A stretch of DNA of 64,000 nucleotides from Gaiellasilicea sp963745775 (GTDB lineage: Bacteria > Actinomycetota > Thermoleophilia > Gaiellales > Gaiellaceae). Location of the stretch: positions 1 to 64,000 of the forward strand of contig CAVUYY010000019.1 of assembly GCA_963745775.1 (NCBI GenBank), given 5' to 3'. The position numbers and the translations under genes are program-made. Under the pieces are notes generated by a model, which saw only the letters and a program-made list of their open reading frames with translations, was not told where the DNA came from and did no database searches. Shown here piece after piece: positions 19,069 through 28,076 of the stretch (position 1 is the stretch's first letter; each line of letters starts with the position of its first letter).

Positions 19069-20071
19069 CTAGCGGATGAACGTCCGGCTGGCCGCCGCGC
19101 TCGTCAGGCCCGAGGTGTCGCGGGCGCGGAGCGTGACGGTGTACCGGCCCGGGCCGCGGAAGCGCAGCACGGGGAGCCAGTTCCGCGTGTAGACGCCGCA
19201 CGGCCGCGGCGGCACGAGCGTCGTGAACCGGCGCGTGTACGACGCGACGCCGCGGACGCGAGTCCGTGGCGAGAATCGTCGCGTTCCGGGGCGAGTCGTC
19301 GCAGATCCGGAAGCGCGCGTACACGCGTGCCCCCGCGAACCGGATCGAGATGATCGCGATCGTCGGCCGCCGGTTCGTGATCGTGACCGCAGGCACCACG
19401 ATCGCGGAGATCGGCGAGTTGACGGTGGCGCTGCCCCTCGCGTTGCGAGCGGTCACTGCGACCCGAAGCCGGAAGCCGAGATCGGCAAGCCGGACTCCGT
19501 AGGTCTTGCCGGTCGCGCCGATCACGGCTGCGCACGAAGCCACATCGGCGTCGCAGCGCTGCCACTGGTAGCCGTAGCCGGTGGGGTTACCCGTCCAGCT
19601 CCCCTCGTCGGCGGTCAGCTGTCGACCCACCTGCGGCGTGCCGACGATCGACGGCCGCTCCGTGTTCCGAGGGCCCGCAGTCGACGTCGCCGGAGTAATC
19701 GTCTCGGTCGGCTCGGACTGCGCGTTTGCAGAGCCGTCGGCGTTCGTCGCGGTGACGCGGACGCGAATCGTCCGGCCGGCATCGGCGCCCACCAGCGTGT
19801 ACGTCCGCTGTGTGCCGTTCGCGACGTTGACACAGTTGTTGCCGCCAAGGTTGCAGCGCTGCCACTGATACGCGAACGAGCTCGGCTCGTTCGACCAGGT
19901 GCCGTTCGTCGTCGCGAGCGTCTGCCCCACCTGAGGCGTTCCCGAGATCACGGGTGGCGCCGTATTGGCCGGGGGAATCGCGACTGCCGCCTGGACGACT
20001 GCTCCGGTCGCGACGAGTGTCGTCAGCGCGACGAGCAGCCTTCTCCTTCTTCCTCGATCGAGCTTCTGCAT
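19069..20071 (-). CDS. Secreted protein with two Ig-like repeats (frameshifted)
   Basis: About 333 aa. A signal peptide (RLLVALTTLVATGAVVQAAVA) precedes two tandem repeats of about 85 aa, each with GTPQVG, a W(S/T) pair, YQWQRC and a second Cys, ending RVRVTATN or RLRVAVTARN. Repeat 1 is about residues 37-126 and repeat 2 about 136-225. A C-terminal beta-domain (RFTTLVPPRPCGVYTRNW, GPGRYTVTLRARDTSG, RTFIR stop) lies in another frame after a break near 19260. Start ATG 20071 has GGAGG upstream. These repeats are abundant in Thermoleophilia surface proteins. Function unknown. Confidence 0.8.
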
Positions 20072-20215
20072 GGTCTGCCTCCGCTGTAAGTCGACGTGAT
20101 TGCGCTCTCCGAGAGGTAGACGCGGGAGCGTTGGGTACTTGCGCGCTGTCCATCAACGCTTACAACCGGGAAAAGGATTCGGGAGGAATCGGCAGCAAGG
20201 GAGTACGATTTCGGG

Positions 20216-20539
20216 ATGGATCTGCGAGAAAAGCGCCTGGCCGAGAACGAGGCGCTCTTCCGCGAGGTCAACGAGCGCGTCCAGGAGGCCGCCGGCCGCG
20301 GTGGCGGCGCCTACGACTACTTCTGCGAGTGCGCGAACGTCGACTGCACCTTCCGGATCACGCTTTCCCGCCAGGAGTACGAGCGGGTGCGTGGCGATCC
20401 GAAGCAGTTCGTCGTCCTTCCAGATCACTACACGCCTGAGATCGAGGATCTCATCGCCCAGCACGAGACGCACTGGATCGTCCGCAAGGAGGGCGACGCG
20501 GGCGAGTACGTCGAGCAGCTCGATCCTCGCTCGCGCTAG
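20216..20539 (+). CDS. Small conserved protein with CxCxxxxC motif
   Basis: 107 aa, soluble. An N-terminal helix (REKRLAENEALFREVNERVQ) is followed by DYFCECANVDCTFRITLS, with Cys37, Cys39 and Cys44, which could bind a metal with a later ligand (H68 or H81-H83 region). It ends WIVRKEGDAGEYVEQLDPRSR. Homologues of this layout are widespread, uncharacterised actinobacterial proteins. A GGGAG lies about 13 bp upstream of ATG 20216, a loose spacing. It is 26 bp before the glycogen phosphorylase gene. Confidence 0.7.
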   Translation: MDLREKRLAENEALFREVNERVQEAAGRGGGAYDYFCECANVDCTFRITLSRQEYERVRGDPKQFVVLPDHYTPEIEDLIAQHETHWIVRKEGDAGEYVEQLDPRSR

Positions 20540-20565
20540 CGCGCCACTCGGTACCTTCCCCGCTT

Positions 20566-22269
20566 GTGTCGCACGCGACCGCAGACGCCGTGAGCTGGTG
20601 GGAGGGCACCCGTAGCCGAGACGAGGCGCTCCGCGTCGCGTACTTCAGCATGGAGTTCGGGCTCCACGAGCGGCTGCCGATCTACTCCGGCGGGCTCGGC
20701 GTGCTCGCCGGAGACCACCTGAAGGCGGCCGCCGAGCTCGGCGTGCCGCTCGTCGGCGTCGGGCTCCTCTACCGCGGCGGCTACTTCCGCCAGGGCATCG
20801 ACACAGCGGGTCGCCAGACCGAGGACTACCAGCCGGTCGATCCGGAAGCCGCGGGGCTCGTCCGCGAGCCCGTCACGGTCGCGGTCGACGTCGGCGGCAC
20901 TGCGATCGAAGCGGCTGTCTGGCGCAAGGACGTCGGGTCGATCCCGCTCTATCTGCTCGAGGTCGAGTGGCTGACGGATGCGCTCTACGGCGGCGACCGC
21001 GAGCACCGGATCCGCCAGGAGCTCCTCCTCGGCGTCGGCGGCGTGCGAGCGCTCGCCGCACTCGGGATCGAGCCCACGGTCTTCCATCTCAACGAGGGCC
21101 ACTCGGCATTTCTGCAGATCGAGCGGGTGCGCGAGCTCGTCGCCGGCGGGATGGAGACGGCGGCGGCGCTGGAGCACGTTCGCCGCTCGTCGATCTTCAC
21201 CACGCACACACCGGTGCCCGCCGGCAACGAGGTGTTCGACGAGGAGCTCGTCGCCCGGTACGTCGGCCCGCTCGCCGAGGAGGCCGGCCTGGGCCGGGAG
21301 GAGCTCCTCGCGCTCGGCCGCGGAGACGAAGGCGAAGGCTTCGGGCTGACGCCGCTCGCGCTCCGGCTCTCCGCGCACGCGAACGCCGTCTCCGAGCTGC
21401 ACGGCGAGGTCGCGCGCGGGATGTGGAAGTGGCTCTGGCCCGGCCGGGAGACGCCGATCGGGCACGTCACGAACGGCGTCCACCTCGGCACGTGGCTCGA
21501 TCCGGCTCTCGCCGAGCTCTTGCGCGACGCAGGCGTGCGGCCCGAGGCGCCGCCGGACGAGGCGGGCTGGCACGCGGCGCGGGAGGTTTCGCCGGACGCG
21601 CTCTGGAGCGTCCACGCGGCAGCCAAGGCGCGCCTCGCCGAGCGCGCCGGGATCGACCGCGAGCTCCTGACGATCGGCTTCGCGCGCCGCTTCGCCACCT
21701 ACAAGCGCGCCGGCCTCGTCTTCTCCGACGTCGAGCGCCTGCTCGCGCTGCCGCTCCAGATCGTCGTGGCCGGCAAGGCCCATCCGGCCGACGTGCCGGG
21801 CAAGGACGTGATGCAGGAGATCGTCGAGCTCGGGCGTGATCCGCGCTCGAAGGGCAGGATCGTCTTCCTCGAGAACTACGACATCGGCCTCGCGCGCACG
21901 CTCGTCCGCGGCTGCGACGTCTGGCTGAACACGCCGCAGCGCCCGCTCGAGGCGTCGGGAACGAGCGGGATGAAGGCGGCGGTGAACGGCGTCCTCAACC
22001 TCTCGGTGCTCGACGGCTGGTGGGCGGAGGCGTATTCGCCGGACGTCGGCTGGGCGATCGACGGCGTCTCCGACGACGCCGACCGCGAGCAGCTCTACCG
22101 CCTGCTCGAGGACGAGGTCGTGCCGACGTTCACCGAGAACCGCGAGCGCTGGGTCGAGCTGATGCAGGAGTCGATCGCGCAGCTCGCGCCGCGCTTCTCG
22201 ATGCACCGCGCCGTGATCGAGTACGTCGAGCGCTACTACGCGCCGGCGCACGCCGCGACGCCGCGCTGA
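20566..22269 (+). CDS. glgP: Alpha-glucan (glycogen) phosphorylase, short type
   Basis: 567 aa, the short thermophile-type phosphorylase (Thermotoga/Thermus AgpA class), not the 800-aa MalP type. It has YFSMEFGLHERLPIYSGGLGVLAGDH at the N terminus and HLNEGHSAF, GHVTNGVH and FARRFATYKRAGLVF inside. The pyridoxal-phosphate Lys470 is in EASGTSGMKAAVNG. It cleaves alpha-1,4-glucan with phosphate to glucose-1-phosphate in the cytoplasm. Start GTG 20566. GlgC and a ROK glucokinase are encoded within 5 kb, so this part of the window covers glycogen turnover. Confidence 0.95.
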   Translation: MSHATADAVSWWEGTRSRDEALRVAYFSMEFGLHERLPIYSGGLGVLAGDHLKAAAELGVPLVGVGLLYRGGYFRQGIDTAGRQTEDYQPVDPEAAGLVREPVTVAVDVGGTAIEAAVWRKDVGSIPLYLLEVEWLTDALYGGDREHRIRQELLLGVGGVRALAALGIEPTVFHLNEGHSAFLQIERVRELVAGGMETAAALEHVRRSSIFTTHTPVPAGNEVFDEELVARYVGPLAEEAGLGREELLALGRGDEGEGFGLTPLALRLSAHANAVSELHGEVARGMWKWLWPGRETPIGHVTNGVHLGTWLDPALAELLRDAGVRPEAPPDEAGWHAAREVSPDALWSVHAAAKARLAERAGIDRELLTIGFARRFATYKRAGLVFSDVERLLALPLQIVVAGKAHPADVPGKDVMQEIVELGRDPRSKGRIVFLENYDIGLARTLVRGCDVWLNTPQRPLEASGTSGMKAAVNGVLNLSVLDGWWAEAYSPDVGWAIDGVSDDADREQLYRLLEDEVVPTFTENRERWVELMQESIAQLAPRFSMHRAVIEYVERYYAPAHAATPR

Positions 22270-22337
22270 CCCCGCGTCGCTGCAGGGCGGTCGATGCGAA
22301 TCGGTCGACGCCAGCGGCTCCGCCGCCCTCGACCGGC

Positions 22338-24650
22338 TCAGGCGCCGCCAGGGGCGCCGGCCGGCAGATCGGCGTCGACGCGTGTCGACGGCTTGCCGTC
22401 GTGCGGCGCCTCGACCGTGATGTTCGGCAGCACCCGGTCGAGCCAGCGCGGGATGTACCAGGTCTTCTCACCGAGGAGCGTGAAGAACGCCGGCACGAGC
22501 GTCATCCGGACGACGAGCGCGTCGGCGATGATCGCCACCGCGAGCAGGATCCCGAACTCCTTCGAGACCCGGTCGCCGCTCAGGATGAACGCCGCGAAGA
22601 CCGTGCCCATGATGATCGCCGCCGCGACGACGACGCGGCCGATGGCCGAGATCCCGTGCTCGATCGCCGGCCGGGTTGCGAGCCCGTGGACGTGCTCCTC
22701 CCGGATCCGGCTCATCAGGAAGACCATGTAGTCCATCGAGAGCCCGAACAGGATCGCGAAGGCGATCGGTGGGATGAACGTCTCGATCGGCCCCGTCCGG
22801 TCGAGCCCCGTCAGCCCGAGCAGGTGGCCCTCCTGCACCACGAGCGTCAGCACGCCGAAGCCGACGAAGGCGGACAGGATCGTCGTGATCGCCGCCGTCA
22901 GCGAGACCACGATCGAGCGGAACGCCATCGCGAGGACGAGGAACGTGACGCCGATGATGTAGAGGAGGAACAGCGGCGCCCGTTCCGTGATCCGGTCGCC
23001 GATGTCCTTGAACGCCGCCGTCTGACCGGAGACGTAGGCGACCGCGTCGCCGCCCTCGACCGCCGTCGGGACGACCTCCGCCCGGAGCCGGTCGACGAGG
23101 TTGTCCGTCTCCTCGGCCTGGGGCGCCGTCTCGGGCGTGACGAAGACGATCGCGACGGTCTCCTCGTCGTTGAGCTGCGGCTCGCCGGCGGAGGCGACGC
23201 CCTCGAGCTCCCGCACGCCGTCGTAGATCCGCTGCGGCGCGTCGCCGTCGCCGTTCACGTCGACGACGATCGGGATCGGACCGTTGAAGCCGGCGCCGAA
23301 GCCCTCCGCGAGCAGGTCGTAGGCGCGCCGAGCGGTCTGCTCGGTCGGCTGCGTGCCCTGGTCGCCGACCCCGAGCCGCACGAGCGCCGAGGTCGTTGCG
23401 AGACCGACCACGACGAGCAGCACGACGGGGAAGACGATCCGGGCGTTCCTCGTCACGAACCGGCCCCAGCGCGCGACGAGCGTCTTCTCGCGCCCCGCCT
23501 CGGAGTCGTCGATCGCCGGCAGGAACGGGAGCTTCAGGCGGTCGACCTTGTGGCCGAGCAGCCGCAGGACCGAGATCAGGAGCGAGTTCGCGAGCAGCAC
23601 GGTCGTCAGCACGCCGAGGGCGCTGCCGATCCCGAGCTTCGTCACGAAGTCGAGCCCGAAGAAGGCGAGACCGGAAACGCCGATCGCGACGGTCAGGCCT
23701 GCGAAGAGCACGGCCCGGCCGGCGGAGGCGCCCGCCTCAGCGGCGGCGTCCACCGGCGACATCCCCTCGTGGAGGAGCTGCCGGAAGCGGGTGACGATGA
23801 AGAGCGAGTAGTCGATCCCGACGCCGAGCCCGATCATCGTCACGAGGATCGGCGTGATCGTGTTGATGTCGGTCAGGCCAGCCAGGATGAACAGGAGGAG
23901 GAAGGCCGTCACCAGTGCGACGATCGCGAGCAGGATCGGGATGAAGGCGGCGACGAACGTGCGGAAGACGACGAGCAGCACGATGATCGCGGCCAGCAGG
24001 CCGAGCAGCTCGGACGTGCCCTGCTCGATCGGCGGGAACTCCGCCTCGCCGTTGTACTCGACAGTCACGCCGACCGGCGCGACCGCCTCGCGAACCATGT
24101 CCTGCACGGCGACGACCGCCTCGCGATCCTCGTCGAAGATGACGCGGTCGAACTGAGCCTCGGCGTAGGCGATCCGGCCGTCGTCCGAAACCGTGTCCTC
24201 GCCGAACGGGTCGGCGACACTCTTGAGGCCGGCCGTGTCCTCCGTGGGGGCGAACTCGTCCGTCTCGAGCCGCGCTATCGCGGCCTTGATCGCGGCCTCT
24301 CGCTGGGGCGTATCGAGCCGCTCGCCCTCGGGCGCGGCGAAGACGAGGTTGAGCACGCCGCCCTGCTCCTCGACGAACTCGGCCTCGATCAGGTCGGTCG
24401 CACGCTGCGTGTCCGAGCCCGGGATCTCGAACTCGTCGCGCAGGCCGCCGCCGACGGTGGCGACGAGCCCGATCAGGACGACGACGATCCCGAGCCAGCT
24501 GAGGACCACGCGCCACGGGTGCGTGGCGCACGACCGCGCCCACCCGGCCAACGAGCCGCTCGAAAGCCGCTCGTGAGCTGCGCGCCGATCCGACGTCTCA
24601 CTCATTCGATCCGGCTGGGGCGCGTGCCCGCCGTTGCCCTCAGTTCCCAT
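22338..24650 (-). CDS. MMPL-family (RND-type) exporter
   Basis: 770 aa with two MMPL halves. TM1 (VVLSWLGIVVVLIGLVATV) is followed by a periplasmic loop (about 70-235). A helix bundle then contains GVGIDYSLFIVTRFRQ, a second loop carries RLRAEVVPTAV, and the second bundle has GLSMDYMVFLMSRIREE. The GxxxDY proton-relay motifs are present twice. It is likely to export lipids or hydrophobic compounds. Start ATG 24650 is supported by GAGGAGG six bases upstream, rather than the internal MSETSD. A TetR-like palindrome sits just upstream (24694-24721), but no TetR gene is adjacent. Confidence 0.92.
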   Translation of the reverse strand: MGTEGNGGHAPQPDRMSETSDRRAAHERLSSGSLAGWARSCATHPWRVVLSWLGIVVVLIGLVATVGGGLRDEFEIPGSDTQRATDLIEAEFVEEQGGVLNLVFAAPEGERLDTPQREAAIKAAIARLETDEFAPTEDTAGLKSVADPFGEDTVSDDGRIAYAEAQFDRVIFDEDREAVVAVQDMVREAVAPVGVTVEYNGEAEFPPIEQGTSELLGLLAAIIVLLVVFRTFVAAFIPILLAIVALVTAFLLLFILAGLTDINTITPILVTMIGLGVGIDYSLFIVTRFRQLLHEGMSPVDAAAEAGASAGRAVLFAGLTVAIGVSGLAFFGLDFVTKLGIGSALGVLTTVLLANSLLISVLRLLGHKVDRLKLPFLPAIDDSEAGREKTLVARWGRFVTRNARIVFPVVLLVVVGLATTSALVRLGVGDQGTQPTEQTARRAYDLLAEGFGAGFNGPIPIVVDVNGDGDAPQRIYDGVRELEGVASAGEPQLNDEETVAIVFVTPETAPQAEETDNLVDRLRAEVVPTAVEGGDAVAYVSGQTAAFKDIGDRITERAPLFLLYIIGVTFLVLAMAFRSIVVSLTAAITTILSAFVGFGVLTLVVQEGHLLGLTGLDRTGPIETFIPPIAFAILFGLSMDYMVFLMSRIREEHVHGLATRPAIEHGISAIGRVVVAAAIIMGTVFAAFILSGDRVSKEFGILLAVAIIADALVVRMTLVPAFFTLLGEKTWYIPRWLDRVLPNITVEAPHDGKPSTRVDADLPAGAPGGA

Positions 24651-24693
24651 CTCGTCCTCCTCAGCTCGTTCCTGTCGTCCTGGTACGACCGCT

Positions 24694-24721
24694 CGAACGA
24701 TCGAAGCTCATCGGTCGTTCG
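24694..24721 (-). promoter_or_regulatory. TetR-type inverted repeat upstream of the MMPL exporter
   Basis: Arms CGAACGATCG (24694-24703) and CGGTCGTTCG (24712-24721) match at 9 of 10 positions with an 8-nt spacer, about 45 bp upstream of the exporter start. The layout resembles TetR operators that control MMPL pumps. A second palindrome, GCAAGCTTGC, lies at 24723-24732. Confidence 0.45.
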
Positions 24722-24803
24722 CGCAAGCTTGCAGGCACGAGCGGTCTGCGCGCGGTGCGGCAGCCCCGTAGCCGTAGGTGCGGCTAGCCGTACCACGGAT
24801 CCG

Positions 24804-25904
24804 TCAGGCGACGACCGCCGGCTCGTCTCCCCCGCTCGCCTCCTCGACCGCGTCGACGCCCTCGTCGACGATCGACCGGCGAATGTCCGCCCTGATCCGC
24901 GAGCTCCCGAGCACGACCGAGTCGATCACCTCGACCCCCTCCTCCACGACGACGTCGGGCCCGAGCACCGATCTCGAGACGCGGCCGTGGATCCTGCAGC
25001 CGGGCGAGATCAGGCTTGCCTCGATTCGTGCCGAAGACTCGATCCGCGCCGGCGGTCGCTGGTTGGCGCGCGTCAGGATGGGCCATTCGGGATCGCCGAG
25101 CCGGAGCTGCGGCTCGGGCTCCAGCAGATCCATGTGCGCCTGCCAGTAGCTCTCGAGCGTGCCGACGTCGCGCCAGTAGCCGTCGAGGGCGTCGGCCCAG
25201 GTCTTGCCGCGCTCGACCAGACGCGGCAGCAGCGCCTCGCCGAAGTCGGAGAGCTCCTCCCCTTCGTCCTCGAGCTCGGCGAGGGTGTCGAGCAGCACGC
25301 CGGCGTCGTAGACGAACACCTCGGTCGTCACGATCTCGCTCTGCGGCCGGTCCGGCTTGTACTCGAACGCCGTTACGAGTCCCTTGTCGTCCACGGTGAC
25401 CGTCCCTAGCCGCGACGCCTCCTCGGCCGACTTCACAGTCGTGACGGCCGTCGCCTCCGCGTTGCGCTCGCGATGGCGCTCGAGCACCCGCTGGTAGTCG
25501 AGCCGATAGACGGCGTCGGCGCTGAGCACGAGCACGAGCTCCGGCGCGAAGCTCTCGATCGCCTCGCGGTTGCGCTGGATCGCGTCCGCGTTGCCCTTGT
25601 AGAAGCCGCCGTCCTCGTCGCCCGTGGTGGGATGGACGACGCGCATCCCGCCCCACGTCCGATCGAGATCCCAGGGGCGGCCGTTGGCGAGGTGCTCGGA
25701 GAGCGTGTGCGCCGCGTACTGCTGGATCACCCACACATCCGAGACGCGGCTGTGGTGGCAGTTCGAGAGCGGGAAGTCGATCAGGCGGTAGACGCCGCCG
25801 AACGGGAGCGCGGGTTTCGCGCGCCCGTCCGTCAGCGGACTCAGCCGGTCGCCTTCGCCGCCGGCGAGCACGAGGCCCAGCACCTTGCCTCTGCGGGCTT
25901 TCAT
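24804..25904 (-). CDS. glgC: Glucose-1-phosphate adenylyltransferase (ADP-glucose pyrophosphorylase)
   Basis: 366 aa. The nucleotide-binding start GLVLAGGEGDRLSPLTDGRAKPALPFGG and YRLIDFPLSNC are diagnostic. Further motifs are VLSADAVYRLDY and YWRDVGTLESYWQAHMDLL, then a left-handed beta-helix C terminus (ISPGCRIHGRVSRSVLGPDV, VVLGSSRIRADIRRSIVDEG). It makes ADP-glucose for glycogen synthesis. It is about 35-40 residues shorter than typical GlgC, mainly at the C-terminal end. ATG 25904 lies 8 bp downstream of the stop of the small acidic protein gene on the same strand. Confidence 0.93.
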   Translation of the reverse strand: MKARRGKVLGLVLAGGEGDRLSPLTDGRAKPALPFGGVYRLIDFPLSNCHHSRVSDVWVIQQYAAHTLSEHLANGRPWDLDRTWGGMRVVHPTTGDEDGGFYKGNADAIQRNREAIESFAPELVLVLSADAVYRLDYQRVLERHRERNAEATAVTTVKSAEEASRLGTVTVDDKGLVTAFEYKPDRPQSEIVTTEVFVYDAGVLLDTLAELEDEGEELSDFGEALLPRLVERGKTWADALDGYWRDVGTLESYWQAHMDLLEPEPQLRLGDPEWPILTRANQRPPARIESSARIEASLISPGCRIHGRVSRSVLGPDVVVEEGVEVIDSVVLGSSRIRADIRRSIVDEGVDAVEEASGGDEPAVVA

Positions 25905-25912
25905 CGCGGGCG

Positions 25913-26104
25913 TCAGCTCTCGTCGGGCGCCCTCAACATGTCGTCGCCGTGCTTGTCCGCCTCGTCGTCCTCGCCGTAGATGATCGACGCCGGACCGCCG
26001 CTGCCGCCGACGATGCCGACGTCGTCCGCGTCCTCCGGATCGACCGGCTGCGGGTCTGAGGTCTTGTCGTCGGTGTCGAACGCGTCTTCTGGCTGCCTGC
26101 TCAT
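25913..26104 (-). CDS. Small acidic protein, 63 aa
   Basis: ATG 26104 is preceded by a very strong GGAGGAGG at ideal spacing, so translation is likely. The protein (MSRQPEDAFDTDDKTSDPQP, then VGIVGGSGGPASIIYGEDD) is rich in Asp/Glu, has no hydrophobic segment and is probably unstructured apart from the Gly-rich centre. It is 8 bp upstream of glgC and may be co-transcribed with it. Similar short acidic proteins occur in actinobacteria; function unknown. Confidence 0.65.
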   Translation of the reverse strand: MSRQPEDAFDTDDKTSDPQPVDPEDADDVGIVGGSGGPASIIYGEDDEADKHGDDMLRAPDES

Positions 26105-26194
26105 CGAAGCCTCCTCCGTCGTGGTGGCTCGGTCTACCCGCAGCTCGCCACCGAAAACGAGATCTGTCCGAAACCCGGCGTATCGTGCCGCTCG

Positions 26195-26572
26195 GTGCTC
26201 GTCTCCCTCCTGATCCGCTGGGCGGTGCTCGCGGTGGCGTTCGCGATCACCGCCTGGCTGCTCTCCGGCATGGACGTCTCCGGAGGCGCGTGGGGGTACA
26301 TCTGGGTCTCTGCGCTCTTCGGGATCGTCAACGCGCTGATCGGAACAATCCTCCGGATCCTCACGTTCCCCCTCACGGTGGTGACGCTGGGGCTCTTCGC
26401 GATCGTCGTCAACGCGCTGATGCTCGAGCTCACCGACGCCCTCACGGACAACCTCACGATCGACGAGTTCTTCTGGACCGCAATCTGGGCGGCGATCATC
26501 CTCGCGGTCGTCGCGATCCTCCTGGACTACGCCGTGCGGACGCTGATGGCGCCGGCGACCGAAAGGCTCTAG
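26195..26572 (+). CDS. Phage-holin-like family membrane protein (four-helix, PF04020 type)
   Basis: 125 aa with four hydrophobic helices: LLIRWAVLAVAFAITAWLL, SALFGIVNALIGTILRIL, FPLTVVTLGLFAIVVNALML and FFWTAIWAAIILAVVAILL. The motif NALIGTILRILTFPLTVVTLGLF is typical of this chromosomal family. Despite the name, members are usually housekeeping envelope proteins and no phage gene is nearby. GTG 26195 is divergent from the small acidic gene by 90 bp. Its stop overlaps the convergent ROK gene by 4 bp. Confidence 0.85.
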   Translation: MLVSLLIRWAVLAVAFAITAWLLSGMDVSGGAWGYIWVSALFGIVNALIGTILRILTFPLTVVTLGLFAIVVNALMLELTDALTDNLTIDEFFWTAIWAAIILAVVAILLDYAVRTLMAPATERL

Positions 26573-27393
26573 CTTCCGGCCCCGCGCAGCGCGGCGCCGA
26601 TCGCCCCGGCTGCAGGCCCGAGCTCCGCGCCCACGATCTCGCCGACCGGCGCCACCCGCACCCGCGCCGCCACTGCGCGCCGTAGCGGTCCGAGCAGCGG
26701 CTCGCCGATCCCGGCGACACCGCCGCCGAGCACGATCCGGTCCGGCGTCAGCGTGAGGACGGTGTTCGCGACGGCGATCGCGAGCGCATCGGCGATCCGC
26801 TTCCAGCTCGGGCTGGGCCGTCGCAGCCGCTCGACGCGGTAGACGGCTTCGATGCAGCCGCGGTTGCCGCAGCCGCACACCGGCGCGTTCGGCGACGCGT
26901 CGACCGTCTGGTGTCCGAGCTCGCCGGCCTGCCCCTCGAGCCCCTCGTGCAGCCGGCCTCCGACGACGACGCCACCGCCGATTCCCGTGCCGAGCGTGTA
27001 GCAGGCAACCGTGTCGTAGCCGCGGCCGGCGCCGAGCGTCGCCTCTGCGAGCGCGAAGGCGCGGGCGTCGTTGATCAGGTCGACCGGGACGCCGAGCGCC
27101 TCGGAGACGGGCCCGGCGACGGCGACGCCGGCCCAGGAGCCGGCGAGGTTGGTCATGAACCTGGCGGTTCCCGCGGCGCGGTCGTAGAGGCCCGGCAGTC
27201 CGATCCCCGCCGAGTCGACCGGACCGTGCCGGGCGATCGCGTCGCGGCCGATCTCGGCCAGCCGCAGCACGACCTGCTCGGGACCTCGGTCGCCGTGGGT
27301 CTGCTCGGTGCCGCTGGCGACGAGCTCGCGTCCGTCTTCGAGGATCGCCCACTTCACGTTCGTGCCGCCGAGATCGAGCCCGAGCTGCCTCAT
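26569..27393 (-). CDS. ROK-family sugar kinase (glucokinase-like)
   Basis: 274 aa. ATP-binding DLGGTNVKW at residues 7-15, GIGLPGLYD, the active-site region LINDARAFALAE, YTLGTGIGGGVVV, sugar contacts GQAGELGHQTV and the zinc motif CGCGNRGC are all present. After GCIEA only about 37 residues precede VLGGGVA, against about 70 in typical ROK kinases, so the helical lid seems shortened. ATG 27393 overlaps the upstream SDR stop (ATGA). It probably phosphorylates glucose or the sugar released by the neighbouring island. Confidence 0.88.
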   Translation of the reverse strand: MRQLGLDLGGTNVKWAILEDGRELVASGTEQTHGDRGPEQVVLRLAEIGRDAIARHGPVDSAGIGLPGLYDRAAGTARFMTNLAGSWAGVAVAGPVSEALGVPVDLINDARAFALAEATLGAGRGYDTVACYTLGTGIGGGVVVGGRLHEGLEGQAGELGHQTVDASPNAPVCGCGNRGCIEAVYRVERLRRPSPSWKRIADALAIAVANTVLTLTPDRIVLGGGVAGIGEPLLGPLRRAVAARVRVAPVGEIVGAELGPAAGAIGAALRGAGS

Positions 27394-28076
27394 CGCGCCA
27401 TCCACCCGCCGTCCACGGGGAGGATCGTGCCCGTCACGAACTCGGCCGTGGCGAGGTAGAGCGCCGCTGCCGCGACGTCCTCGGGGCGACCGAGCTCGCC
27501 GGTGAGCGGCTGGAGCTCCGCCAACCTCGCGCGGATCCGCTCGTCCGCCTGCGCCCGCGCGCTCATCGGCGTCGCGATCAGCCCGGGTGCGATCGCGTTA
27601 CAGCGGATCCCTTCCGGCGCGTAGTGGACGGCGATCGCCCGCGTCAGGCCGATGATCCCGGCCTTGCTCGCGGCATACGCGTGCGTCGCGAAGTCCGCGT
27701 CGCCGCCGACGAGCCCAAGGACGGAAGAGAGGTTGACGATCGCACCGCCGCCTGCTTCGCGAAGGCGCGGGATCGCGTGCTTGCAGCAGAGGAAGACGCT
27801 CTTCAGGTTGCCGTCGAGGACGGCGTCCCAGCCGGCTTCCGTGCACTCGTCGGTGGGGCCGTCGCCGAGGCTGCGACCGCTGATCCCGGCGCCGTTGAAG
27901 ACGACGTCGAGCCGATCCGGCGCGGCGAAGATCCTGGCGACGTCCGGCTCGTGGGTGAGATCGCCGTCGTCACGGTCGACGCCGATCACCGTCGCGCCCG
28001 CCTCCTCGAAGGCGCGGACGACCGCGCTTCCGATCCCACCGGCGGCGCCGGTCACGAGCACGACTTTCCCGTTCAT
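27390..28076 (-). CDS. SDR-family dehydrogenase
   Basis: 228 aa, classical SDR. Cofactor motif TGAAGGIG (9-16), with Asp-Arg after strand 2 (VIGVDRDDG) suggesting NAD(H). It has FNGAGIS instead of NNAG, the catalytic Ser in VNLSSVLG, YAASKAG (Tyr-Lys) and the tail TILPVDGGWMAR. ATG 28076 overlaps the end of the SorC-type regulator gene (ATGA-like), and its own stop overlaps the ROK start. It is thus the middle gene of a regulator-SDR-kinase operon and probably oxidises a sugar or sugar acid. Confidence 0.9.
   Translation of the reverse strand: MNGKVVLVTGAAGGIGSAVVRAFEEAGATVIGVDRDDGDLTHEPDVARIFAAPDRLDVVFNGAGISGRSLGDGPTDECTEAGWDAVLDGNLKSVFLCCKHAIPRLREAGGGAIVNLSSVLGLVGGDADFATHAYAASKAGIIGLTRAIAVHYAPEGIRCNAIAPGLIATPMSARAQADERIRARLAELQPLTGELGRPEDVAAAALYLATAEFVTGTILPVDGGWMAR

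Noticed and set aside
26195..26572. Holin-like protein as evidence of a prophage
   Set aside because: The PF04020-type family is chromosomal in most bacteria, and no integrase, portal, capsid or endolysin gene is nearby.
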